From NCBI RefSeq assembly GCF_015140455.1, contig NZ_AP024094.1:868001-932000 (forward strand): a stretch of DNA of 64,000 bases, read 5' to 3'. This DNA is from Jeongeupia sp. HS-3. GTDB lineage: Bacteria; Pseudomonadota; Gammaproteobacteria; Burkholderiales; Chitinibacteraceae. Below the pieces are notes generated by a model. The model ran no database searches. It saw only the letters and a list, made by a program, of their open reading frames with translations, and was not told where the DNA came from. This document shows positions 56,676-64,000 of the stretch, in pieces. The position numbers and the translations under genes are program-made. Position 1 is the first letter of the stretch, and each line of letters begins with the position of its first letter.

Positions 56676-57821
56676 TCAGTGCAATTCGATATCGAAATCG
56701 ACGTTCAGCTCGGCCGGTGTGCTGACGGGCTTTTCCACATTGCGCGCCTCCTGCTCCTGCACGGTCTGGCTGTTGTTGACCATCCAGGACAGGTTGGTTG
56801 CTGAGTCGGCGTTGCGTAGGGCTTCGTCGAGTTCGATCTGACCGCTGCGGTACAGCGTATAGAGCGACTGTTCAAAGGTTTGCGAGCCTTCGCTCAAGGT
56901 TTGCTCCATCGCTTCCTTGATCTCGGTGAGCTGGCCGTTGCGGATCAGCTCGGCGATGCGGTTGGTGTTCAGCAAGACCTCGATCGCTGGTATCAGCTGG
57001 CTGTCGCGATTGCGCACCAGACGCTGCGAAATGATCGCCGTGAGCGCGGTCGACAGGTCATACAGCAGCGCTTCGCGCGCTTCCTGCGGGAAAAAGTTCA
57101 CAATCCGTGACAGCGAGTGATAGCTGTTGTTGGCGTGCAGCGTTGAGATGCACAGATGGCCGGCTTGGGCGTACTGCAGTGCGTAGTTCATGGTTTCGCG
57201 GTCGCGGATTTCACCGATCATCAATACGTCCGGCGCTTCGCGCATGGCGTTTTTCAGCGCGTCGGCGTAACCGTGGGTATCGATGCCGATTTCACGCTGG
57301 TTCACCAGGCTCTTCTTGTGGGTGTAGAGGTGCTCGATCGGCTCCTCGACGGTGAGGATGTGCCCCGGATGATGTTCGTTGCGGTATTCGAGCATGGCCG
57401 AAACGGTCGAGGATTTGCCCGAGCCGGTGGCACCGACGACGAGGATGATGCCGCGCTTTTCCATGATCAGCTCACGCAATACCGGCGGCAGCTGCAGCTC
57501 GTCGATGCTGCGGGCGCATGGGCGGATGTAGCGGGCAACCATGGCGGCCGAGCCACGGGTACGAAATACGTTGATGCGGAAGTTGCCAAGCCCGGGTTGC
57601 GTTAATCGGAAGTTGAGTTCCCAATCTTGTTCGAACCGGCTGATCTGCTCCGGGGTCATCAGCTGGTAAATCAGGTGCTTGACGTGTTCGGCGCCAAGCA
57701 CCTGATTATTGGCCGGATGACACTGACCGTTGATCTTGATGACGATTGGCGAGTCCGCCGATAGAAAAAGATCGGAGGCTTGTCGTTCAGCCATCAACTT
57801 GAAAAACGGCAACAGATTCAT
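56676..57821 (-). CDS. pilU: Type IV pilus retraction ATPase PilU
   Basis: The 381-residue hexameric ATPase helps PilT retract pili. VVGATGSGKSSTVSAMLEYR (about residues 129-148) is the Walker A loop, ILTVEEPIEH the Asp box, LKNAMREAPDVLMIGEIRDRETM the Walker B region, and AGHLCISTLHANN the His box. The extended C-terminus after about residue 345, rich in Asn, Ser and Glu, and the length mark it as PilU and not PilT. No other pilus gene is adjacent. Confidence 0.93.
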   Translation of the reverse strand: MNLLPFFKLMAERQASDLFLSADSPIVIKINGQCHPANNQVLGAEHVKHLIYQLMTPEQISRFEQDWELNFRLTQPGLGNFRINVFRTRGSAAMVARYIRPCARSIDELQLPPVLRELIMEKRGIILVVGATGSGKSSTVSAMLEYRNEHHPGHILTVEEPIEHLYTHKKSLVNQREIGIDTHGYADALKNAMREAPDVLMIGEIRDRETMNYALQYAQAGHLCISTLHANNSYHSLSRIVNFFPQEAREALLYDLSTALTAIISQRLVRNRDSQLIPAIEVLLNTNRIAELIRNGQLTEIKEAMEQTLSEGSQTFEQSLYTLYRSGQIELDEALRNADSATNLSWMVNNSQTVQEQEARNVEKPVSTPAELNVDFDIELH

Positions 57822-57849
57822 TGTCAGGCACCCGGCCAGCGTGAGGAGT

Positions 57850-59511
57850 TTATTGGGGTTTTAGTTCTCGCCGCAGAATCTTACCGACATTTGACTTGGG
57901 TAGTTGGTCGCGGAACTCAACAAAGCGTGGAATCTTGTAATTCGTGAGATTGGCGCGACAGTGGGTGAGCACGTCGTTCTCGGTGAGCGCCGGATCTTTC
58001 CTTACCACGAATACTTTCACCGCCTCACCGGACTTGTCGTCGGGAATGCCGATGCAGGCCACTTCCATCACGCCCGGGTGGTCGGCGACGACATCTTCGA
58101 TTTCGTTCGGATACACATTGAAACCCGAAACCAGAATCATGTCCTTCTTGCGATCAACCAGTTTGAAATAGCCGGTGGGCGACATGACGGCGACGTCACC
58201 GGTGGCCAGAAAGCCGTCCGGGCCAATGGCTTTTGCGGTTTCTTCGGGGCGCTGCCAGTAGCCCTGCATCACCTGCGGGCCCTTGATGAACAGTTCGCCG
58301 GCTTCGCCGACGCCAAGGACCTTGCCGTCATCATCGCGCACCTCGGCGTCGGTCGATGGTACCGGCAGACCGATCATGCCGTTGTATTCCCTGGTGCTCA
58401 TCGGATTGATCATTGCCGCCGGTGAGGTTTCGGTCAGTCCGTAGGCTTCGATCAGCGGGACGCCGGTGATCTTTTTCCATTTCTCCGCCACCGCGTGCTG
58501 CACGGCCATGCCGCCGCCCAGTGCGAGTTTCCAGGTGCCAAAATCGAGCTTGGCGAAATCCGGGTTGTTGGCGAGTGCATTGAATAGCGTGTTGACGCCG
58601 GTCATGCAGGTGACCGGGTATTTACCCAGTTCCTTGACGAAGCCGGGGATGTCGCGCGGGTTGGTGATCAGCAGGTTGGTGGCGCCCACCTTGGTGAATA
58701 CCATGCAGTTCGCGGTCAGGCAGAAGATGTGGTACAGCGGCAGCGCGGTGACGATCAGCTCGCTACCTTCGTTCACTGCTTCGCGAATCCACGCATGGGC
58801 TTGCTGCATGTTGGCGACGATATTGCCGTGCGACAGCATGGCGCCCTTGGCCACGCCAGTGGTGCCGCCGGTGTATTGCAGAAAAGCCAGATCGTCGTGA
58901 TTCAGTGTGGCCGGCTGCAGCTTTTGGGTGCTGCCGCGGCTGATGGCGGCATTGAATCCGATGTGGCCGGGGAGTGAATAGGCCGGCACCATTTTCTTGA
59001 CGTGCCGGACGACGGCGTTGACCAGTAGTCGTTTCGGAAAGCCCAGCAGGTCGCCGATCTCGGTCACGATGGTGTGCTTGACCGCCGTCCTGGCGATGAC
59101 GGTTTCCAGCGTATGGGCAAAATTGGCCAGGATCAGGATGGCTTCGGCGCCGGCATCCTTCAGCTGGTGTTCGAGCTCGCGCGGTGTATAGAGCGGGTTG
59201 ACGTTCACCACGGTCATGCCGGCTTTGAGTATCCCGAAAATCGCGATCGGGTACTGCAGCAGGTTGGGCATCATCACCGCGACGCGTGCGCCGCGTGCCA
59301 GCTTCAAATCTTGTTGCAAAAATGCGGCAAAGTCGTTCGAAAGCCGATCGAGTTCGGCATAGGTGATCGCTTTCCCCATGTTGATGAAGGCGTCGCGGTC
59401 GGGGTAGCGAGCCACCGTTTTGGCGATGACGTCCGGGATCGAACTGAACTCTTGAATGTTGACTTCGTGCGGGACATTCGCCGAATAACTGGCAAACCAG
59501 GGACGCTCCAT
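57850..59511 (-). CDS. fadD: Long-chain fatty-acid-CoA ligase
   Basis: The 553-residue AMP-forming ligase activates fatty acids in two steps through an acyl-AMP. FLQYTGGTTGVAKGAMLSH (about residues 207-225) is the P-loop, IEAYGLTETSPAAMINP the adenine/AMP-binding motif, and ATGDVAVMSPTGYFKLVDRKKDMILVSGFNVYPNEIE the A8 hinge. LPKSNVGKILRRELK near the end holds the catalytic Lys. It is divergent from rimP by 189 bases. Confidence 0.94.
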   Translation of the reverse strand: MERPWFASYSANVPHEVNIQEFSSIPDVIAKTVARYPDRDAFINMGKAITYAELDRLSNDFAAFLQQDLKLARGARVAVMMPNLLQYPIAIFGILKAGMTVVNVNPLYTPRELEHQLKDAGAEAILILANFAHTLETVIARTAVKHTIVTEIGDLLGFPKRLLVNAVVRHVKKMVPAYSLPGHIGFNAAISRGSTQKLQPATLNHDDLAFLQYTGGTTGVAKGAMLSHGNIVANMQQAHAWIREAVNEGSELIVTALPLYHIFCLTANCMVFTKVGATNLLITNPRDIPGFVKELGKYPVTCMTGVNTLFNALANNPDFAKLDFGTWKLALGGGMAVQHAVAEKWKKITGVPLIEAYGLTETSPAAMINPMSTREYNGMIGLPVPSTDAEVRDDDGKVLGVGEAGELFIKGPQVMQGYWQRPEETAKAIGPDGFLATGDVAVMSPTGYFKLVDRKKDMILVSGFNVYPNEIEDVVADHPGVMEVACIGIPDDKSGEAVKVFVVRKDPALTENDVLTHCRANLTNYKIPRFVEFRDQLPKSNVGKILRRELKPQ

Positions 59512-59585
59512 GTTCCTCTCCTTGTGATTCTACAGTGCACTCTAGGGTTGTAAGCCTGTTTAGAACAAGACGCTTGTGCGCATAG

Positions 59586-59614
59586 TTTCGCCAAGTAATT
59601 GTTTCTGTTAGAAT
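59586..59614 (+). promoter_or_regulatory. Candidate promoter of rimP-nusA-infB
   Basis: TTTCGC (59586-59591) and TAGAAT (59609-59614) are 17 bases apart; the -10 element is good and the -35 is weak. Transcription would start near 59621, leaving a leader of about 80 bases. Confidence 0.45.
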
Positions 59615-59622
59615 GAGGGTTG

Positions 59623-59685
59623 TCCCCAAGATACGGGGATAGTGCTTGGGAATGGGCGCATTTTTGCAGCCCATTTTTTGTTTTT
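59623..59685 (+). promoter_or_regulatory. Attenuator-like leader of rimP
   Basis: TCCCC (59623-59627) can pair with GGGGA (59635-59639), or CCCAAG (59625-59630) with CTTGGG (59645-59650), but not both. Next, ATGGGCGCA (59652-59660) pairs with TGC and GCCCAT (59665-59674) around TTTT and one bulged A, followed by TTTTTTGTTTTT. This has the form of an intrinsic terminator inside the leader just before the rimP start. Regulation by terminator read-through is an inference. Confidence 0.65.
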
Positions 59686-59699
59686 CAGAAAAGGAATCT

Positions 59700-60134
59700 A
59701 TGGCAGCGAACGTGCAAAGCGTGCTGGACGCCACGCTCCCTGGTCTCGGCTATGAGCTTGTCGATCTGGAGTTGGCGGGCAACGGCCTGGTGCGAGTGTT
59801 GATCGATAAAGCCGGCGGCATCAATGTCGACGATTGCGTCACCGTCAGCAATCACCTTACCCGTCTCTTCCTGGTGGAGGAGATCGCCTACGAGCGGCTG
59901 GAAGTATCGTCGCCGGGATTGGATCGTCCGTTGACCAAGCCGGAAGACTTCACACGCTTCGCTGGCGAAAAGGTGCGGCTCAAGCTGCGCATGCCGCTGC
60001 CGGATAAACGCAAGAAACTGCTCGGCACACTCATCGGTCTGGAAGACGGTGCGGTCGTGGTTGATGTCGATGGCGAGCGTTTGGTGTTGCCGTGGGCGCA
60101 AATTGACAAGGTGCGGCTAGAGCCGCAGTTCTGA
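59700..60134 (+). CDS. rimP: Ribosome maturation factor RimP
   Basis: The 144-residue protein helps assemble the 30S subunit. It has the RimP N-terminal alpha/beta domain ([25 protein letters not shown], then [17 protein letters not shown] and [24 protein letters not shown]) and a C-terminal Sm-like domain ([26 protein letters not shown]). ATG 59700 has GGAA upstream; a longer frame from 59646 crosses the leader terminator and is unlikely. It heads the rimP-nusA-infB operon. Confidence 0.95.
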   Translation: MAANVQSVLDATLPGLGYELVDLELAGNGLVRVLIDKAGGINVDDCVTVSNHLTRLFLVEEIAYERLEVSSPGLDRPLTKPEDFTRFAGEKVRLKLRMPLPDKRKKLLGTLIGLEDGAVVVDVDGERLVLPWAQIDKVRLEPQF

Positions 60135-60183
60135 TCCGGGATTACGCCCGCAGGCGGGCCTCTTGCCGAGGGAATCGAAAACG

Positions 60184-61656
60184 ATGAGCCGAGAAATTCT
60201 GCTGCTGGTGGATGCGCTGGCACGCGAAAAAAATGTCGAAAAAGACGTAGTGTTCACCGCGCTGGAGATGGCGCTGGCTTCCGCTACCAAAAAGACGTAC
60301 GAAGACGAAGTGGATATCCGCGTCGATATCAATCGCGATACCGGTGATTACCGCTCTTTCCGTGTCTGGACCGTGGTCGAGGATAACGATCACGAAGAGC
60401 CGTCGCGCCAGATCGCCATTACCGATGCGCCCGAGTACGACCCGCTGCTGCAGCTGGGCGAGACCTGGGAAGTCGAACTCGAGCCGATCGAGTTTGGTCG
60501 TATCGGTGCGCAAGCCGCCAAGCAAGTGATCTTGCAAAAGATCCGCGATGCCGAGCGTGAACAGAATCTCAACGATTTTCTGGAACGGCGCGAACATATT
60601 GTCTCGGGCAGTATCAAACGCCTTGAGCGCGGCAACGCGATCATGGAGCTTGGTAAGCTCGAAGCCATCCTGCCGCGCGATCAGATGATTCCGAAGGAAA
60701 ACCTGCGCGTTGGCGACCGTGTTAAAGCGTTCCTGCTGCGCGTCGATCGCCTTGGTCGCGGCCCGATGCTGGTGCTGAGCCGTACTGCGCCGGAGTTCAT
60801 GGCCAAGCTGTTCGAGCTGGAAGTGCCGGAGATCGAGAACGGCCTGATCGAGCTGAAGGGTGTGGCCCGTGATGCGGGTATGCGTGCCAAGATCGCGGTC
60901 AAGTCGAACGATCCGCGTGTTGATCCGCAAGGTACATGTATCGGTGTGCGTGGCACCCGCGTCAATGCGGTGACCAATGAAATCGCCGGTGAGCGTGTCG
61001 ACATCATTCTGTGGTCGGAAGATCCGGCCCAGTTCGTGATCGGCGCGCTGAGCCCGGCCGAAGTGAATTCGATTGTCGTCGACGAAGACAACCATTCGAT
61101 GGATGTGGTTGTTGACGAAGACAATCTCGCCATGGCCATCGGTCGTGGTGGCCAGAACGTCAAGCTCGCTTCCGAGCTGACGGGCTGGAAGATCAACATC
61201 ATGACAGTGAATCAGGCTGAAGAGAAAAACGAAGCCGAGTTTGCCGTTGTGCGTGAACACTTCATGAAGGCACTCGATATTGACGAAGATGTCGCCGAGG
61301 CTTTGGTGCAGGAAGGGTTCAATACGTTGGAAGAAGTGGCCTACGTGCCGCTGAATGAAATGTTGGAAATCGAGGTGTTCGATGAGGACACCGTTAACGA
61401 GTTGCGTTCGCGTGCCCGCGACGCACTGCTCACTCAGGCCATCGCCCGCGAAGAAAAGCTCGAGCATCAGTCGGATGACCTGAAGAATCTGGAAGGCATG
61501 ACCGCTGAACTCGCTACCGTACTCGCCGAGCACGATGTCCATACCCGCGATGACCTCGCGGAGCTGGCCGTCGACGAGCTCGTAGAAATGACCGGTGTCG
61601 GCGAGAACGAGGCCAAGCAGTTGATCTTGAAAGCCCGCGAGCACTGGTTCGCATGA
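60184..61656 (+). CDS. nusA: Transcription termination/antitermination factor NusA
   Basis: The 490-residue protein has an N-terminal RNA-polymerase-binding domain ([29 protein letters not shown]), an S1 domain (about residues 130-200), two KH domains with [22 protein letters not shown] and [21 protein letters not shown], and two C-terminal acidic repeats (about 345-490) that bind RNA polymerase alpha and N/Rho. Length matches E. coli NusA. ATG 60184 starts SREILLL; it lies between rimP and infB. Confidence 0.97.
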   Translation: MSREILLLVDALAREKNVEKDVVFTALEMALASATKKTYEDEVDIRVDINRDTGDYRSFRVWTVVEDNDHEEPSRQIAITDAPEYDPLLQLGETWEVELEPIEFGRIGAQAAKQVILQKIRDAEREQNLNDFLERREHIVSGSIKRLERGNAIMELGKLEAILPRDQMIPKENLRVGDRVKAFLLRVDRLGRGPMLVLSRTAPEFMAKLFELEVPEIENGLIELKGVARDAGMRAKIAVKSNDPRVDPQGTCIGVRGTRVNAVTNEIAGERVDIILWSEDPAQFVIGALSPAEVNSIVVDEDNHSMDVVVDEDNLAMAIGRGGQNVKLASELTGWKINIMTVNQAEEKNEAEFAVVREHFMKALDIDEDVAEALVQEGFNTLEEVAYVPLNEMLEIEVFDEDTVNELRSRARDALLTQAIAREEKLEHQSDDLKNLEGMTAELATVLAEHDVHTRDDLAELAVDELVEMTGVGENEAKQLILKAREHWFA

Positions 61657-61671
61657 GGCGGGGAGAAATGA

Positions 61672-64000
61672 ATGAGTGAATTAAAAGTCAGTGAGTTCGC
61701 GGCAGAATTGAAAATGCCGTCGCAAGAACTGCTTGAGCAGTTGACCGCGGCAGGCGTCAGCAAGTCCGGCGAGTCCGATGCGGTGACTGCAGATGACAAG
61801 GCACGTTTGCTGGATCATCTGAAGAAGAAACACGGTGGCGGCGATAATCCGAAAATTACCGTGACGCGCAAGCAAACGACCGAAATCCGTAAAACGGACT
61901 CGAGCGGAAAAACTAAGACCGTTCAGGTTGAGGTGCGCAAGAAGCGCGTGGTCGAGGCCCCGGCAGTGCCAGTGCCCGCACCTGCGCCGCGCGTTGAAGC
62001 GGCCGCCCCGGTCATTGCTGCTGCGTCGCCGGTGATCAATGATGCCGAACGCGCTGCGCGTGAAGCAGATGCCCAGCGCCAGTCGGCCTTGCGCGAACGC
62101 CAGGCTGCAGAAATGCGTGCCAAGCACGGTGGCGATGCATCGAAGGAAGAGCTGCGCGATGTCGCAGCTCAAGCGGTTGAGGCTGTGCCGACACCCGCTG
62201 CTGATGTGATTGCACCCGTTGTACCGCCGGTTGCGCCTGCTGTCGTGACCGCGCCTGTTGTCGCCGAGAAGAAGGCCGCTCCGGTAGCATCCGCGCCAGC
62301 AGCGCCTCAGGCGGCTGCGCCTGAAGCGCCGTCGCGTCCGCGGGTCGGTATGCGGGTCGAGTTGCGCAAGCCCAAGGATGTGCCGTTGCGCGCGCCGGAG
62401 CCGGTCAAACCGGAGCCGGTCAAGGTTGTGCCTGTCGTTGCTGCCAAGCCTGCTGCTGCGCCTGCTCCCGAGAAAAAGGACGAGAAGCGCAAGTGGGATG
62501 ACGGCAAGGCCAAGAAGGGCATCAAGACGCGCGGCGGTGACGCTGGCGGCGGCTGGAAGTCCGGCAGGAAGGGTGGTGGTCGCAATAGTCGCAATCAGCA
62601 TCAGCAAGATAGCGATAACGCGCACGCCTTCCAGGCTCCGACCGAACCGGTTGTGCATAACGTCGACGTGCCGGAAACCATTTCCGTGGCCGATTTGGCG
62701 CACAGAATGGCGGTGAAGGGGGTCGAGGTTGTCAAGGCGTTGATGAAGATGGGCATGATGGTCACCATCAACCAGATTCTTGATCAAGAAACCGCGATGA
62801 TCATCGTCGAGGAAATGGGCCACGTTCCGCACGCGGCCAAGCTCGATGATCCGGATATCTATCTGGGTGATGAAGACAAGACCGAGCATGTGCTGTCGCC
62901 GCGTGCGCCGGTTGTGACCGTGATGGGTCACGTCGATCATGGTAAGACATCCTTGCTCGACTATATTCGTCGCTCCAAGGTTGCTGTGGGCGAGGCGGGT
63001 GGTATCACCCAGCATATCGGCGCTTATCACGTCGAAACCGGCAAGGGTATGATCACCTTCCTTGATACCCCGGGTCACGAGGCGTTCACCGCCATGCGTG
63101 CTCGTGGTGCCTCGGCGACCGATATCGTGGTGCTGGTGGTTGCTGCCGACGATGGCGTGATGCCGCAAACGATTGAAGCTGTTCACCATGCCAAGGCTGC
63201 GGGCGTGCCGATCGTTGTGGCCGTGAACAAGATCGACAAGCAAGGCGCGAATCTCGAGCGGATTCGTCAAGAACTGGTTGCTCAGGGCGTCGTGCCGGAA
63301 GACTGGGGTGGTGATACTCAGTTCATCGAGGTCTCGGCCAAGCAAGGCACGAATATCGATGCTCTGCTTGACGCGATTCTGCTGCAGGCTGAAGTGCTGG
63401 AGTTGACCGCGCCGGTTGATGGCCCTGCCAAGGGGATCATCATCGAAGCCCGTCTGGACAAGGGCCGTGGTGCCGTGGCATCGATGCTGGTTCAGTCCGG
63501 CACCTTGCGTAAGGGTGATGTGGTGCTTGCTGGCGGTGTGTATGGCCGTGTTCGCGCCATGCTGGATGAAACCGGCAAGCAGATCACCGAAGCGGGTCCG
63601 TCGATTCCGGTCGAGATTCTCGGTCTGTCGGAAGTGCCGTCGGCAGGCGAAGATGCGATGGTGCTGGCTGACGAGAAGAAGGCGCGCGAAATCGCCATGT
63701 TCCGTCAGGGCAAGTTCCGTGACGTCAAGTTTGCGCGTCAGCAAGCGTCCAAGCTCGAAAACATGTTCGCGCAGATGGCCGAAGGTGGCGAAGTTCAAAA
63801 CCTGCCGATCATCATCAAGACCGACGTGCAAGGTTCGGCCGAAGCGTTGGCCGGCTCGCTGCTCAAACTGTCGACCGACGAAGTGCGCGTGCAGATTCTG
63901 CACTCGGGTGTTGGTGGTATCTCGGAGTCGGACATCAACCTTGCGTTGGCCTCCAAGGCGGTGGTCGTTGGTTTCAACGTCCGCGCCGATGCGGCTGCAC
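61672..64000 (+). CDS. infB: Translation initiation factor IF-2, N-terminal part (cut by window end)
   Basis: The frame from ATG 61672 runs open to the last base (776 codons seen). It begins [23 protein letters not shown], an IF-2 N-terminal winged helix, then a long Ala/Pro/Lys-rich linker (about residues 95-310) with many VAPV- and APAP-like repeats. [22 protein letters not shown] (about residues 418-439) is the G1 loop, DTPGHEAF G3 and NKID G4. It brings fMet-tRNA to the ribosome. The C-terminal domain that binds fMet-tRNA lies outside. GGGGAG precedes the ATG, 15 bases after nusA. Confidence 0.96.
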   Translation, partial: MSELKVSEFAAELKMPSQELLEQLTAAGVSKSGESDAVTADDKARLLDHLKKKHGGGDNPKITVTRKQTTEIRKTDSSGKTKTVQVEVRKKRVVEAPAVPVPAPAPRVEAAAPVIAAASPVINDAERAAREADAQRQSALRERQAAEMRAKHGGDASKEELRDVAAQAVEAVPTPAADVIAPVVPPVAPAVVTAPVVAEKKAAPVASAPAAPQAAAPEAPSRPRVGMRVELRKPKDVPLRAPEPVKPEPVKVVPVVAAKPAAAPAPEKKDEKRKWDDGKAKKGIKTRGGDAGGGWKSGRKGGGRNSRNQHQQDSDNAHAFQAPTEPVVHNVDVPETISVADLAHRMAVKGVEVVKALMKMGMMVTINQILDQETAMIIVEEMGHVPHAAKLDDPDIYLGDEDKTEHVLSPRAPVVTVMGHVDHGKTSLLDYIRRSKVAVGEAGGITQHIGAYHVETGKGMITFLDTPGHEAFTAMRARGASATDIVVLVVAADDGVMPQTIEAVHHAKAAGVPIVVAVNKIDKQGANLERIRQELVAQGVVPEDWGGDTQFIEVSAKQGTNIDALLDAILLQAEVLELTAPVDGPAKGIIIEARLDKGRGAVASMLVQSGTLRKGDVVLAGGVYGRVRAMLDETGKQITEAGPSIPVEILGLSEVPSAGEDAMVLADEKKAREIAMFRQGKFRDVKFARQQASKLENMFAQMAEGGEVQNLPIIIKTDVQGSAEALAGSLLKLSTDEVRVQILHSGVGGISESDINLALASKAVVVGFNVRADAAA

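Noticed and set aside
61681-63903. Long minus-strand frame opposite infB.
   Set aside because: infB is fully supported by GTPase motifs on the plus strand; the antisense protein is a shadow.

Overview
The window is a 64 kb, GC-rich chromosomal segment of a Gram-negative, flagellated, aerobic betaproteobacterium. Gene order (sdhDAB-sdhE-gltA-sucAB-lpdA-sucCD, leuC-leuD-leuB, rimP-nusA-infB), a 16-stranded-type porin, PilU, FlgM/FlgN and a short B. subtilis-type NagB all fit the Neisseriales, perhaps near Chitinibacteraceae or Chromobacteriaceae. That placement is inference from gene content; no rRNA is present to test it. Most of the sequence is ordinary core genome.

Layout. 1-12157 is a TCA-cycle operon from the end of sdhD to sucD, with GC-rich hairpins in most of the long spacers and a terminator at the end. 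12158-13174 is an intact IS1595-family element inserted in the T-tract of that terminator with a visible 8-bp duplication. 13335-14904 holds a frameshifted AraC-type regulator and an unknown 138-aa gene with a large palindrome and a Fur-like box upstream. 14949-22825 is a mixed block: DNA-deoxyinosine glycosylase, a free-standing 25-codon transcription unit, an unusual chemoreceptor, a coupled thioesterase/TerB pair, a coupled universal stress/radical SAM pair, a DUF455 protein with a divergent HTH gene, a barnase/barstar pair and a MmyB-type regulator. 23036-28158 carries leuC, an entericidin-like lipoprotein, leuD, nagB, an unknown exported protein and leuB.

28336-42593 holds a porin, a B12-type radical SAM protein, the glutathione-dependent formaldehyde pathway (LysR, frmA, S-formylglutathione hydrolase), soxR with a textbook SoxR promoter driving two small dioxygenase/glyoxalase-fold genes, a 5'-truncated aminoglycoside phosphotransferase, a methyltransferase, two LysR regulators, a tandem pair of lumazine-binding-like exported proteins, an aldo-keto reductase and an MFS exporter. 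42696-45830 is a scrambled mobile-element scar: a DUF2541 gene cut by an IS5-family remnant, which is cut by an intact IS3-family element, which joins a truncated phage-type integrase next to tRNA-Ser(GGA).

45890-64000 returns to core functions: a CytX-like permease, a complete gluconate module (gntP, gntK, gntR with two matching operators), an NlpC/P60 lipoprotein, flgN-flgM under a near-consensus sigma-28 promoter, accA-tilS, dapE with an ArsC-like partner, a DUF3455 lipoprotein, pilU, fadD, and rimP-nusA-infB (cut by the window end) behind a terminator-like leader. I did not see a convincing new multi-gene defence or biosynthetic system. The most unusual items are the small-ORF transcription unit near 15.5 kb, the double operator at 14.4 kb, the chemoreceptor with its sensor domain at the C-terminus, the Cx4CxxC radical SAM protein and the tRNA-Ser scar.
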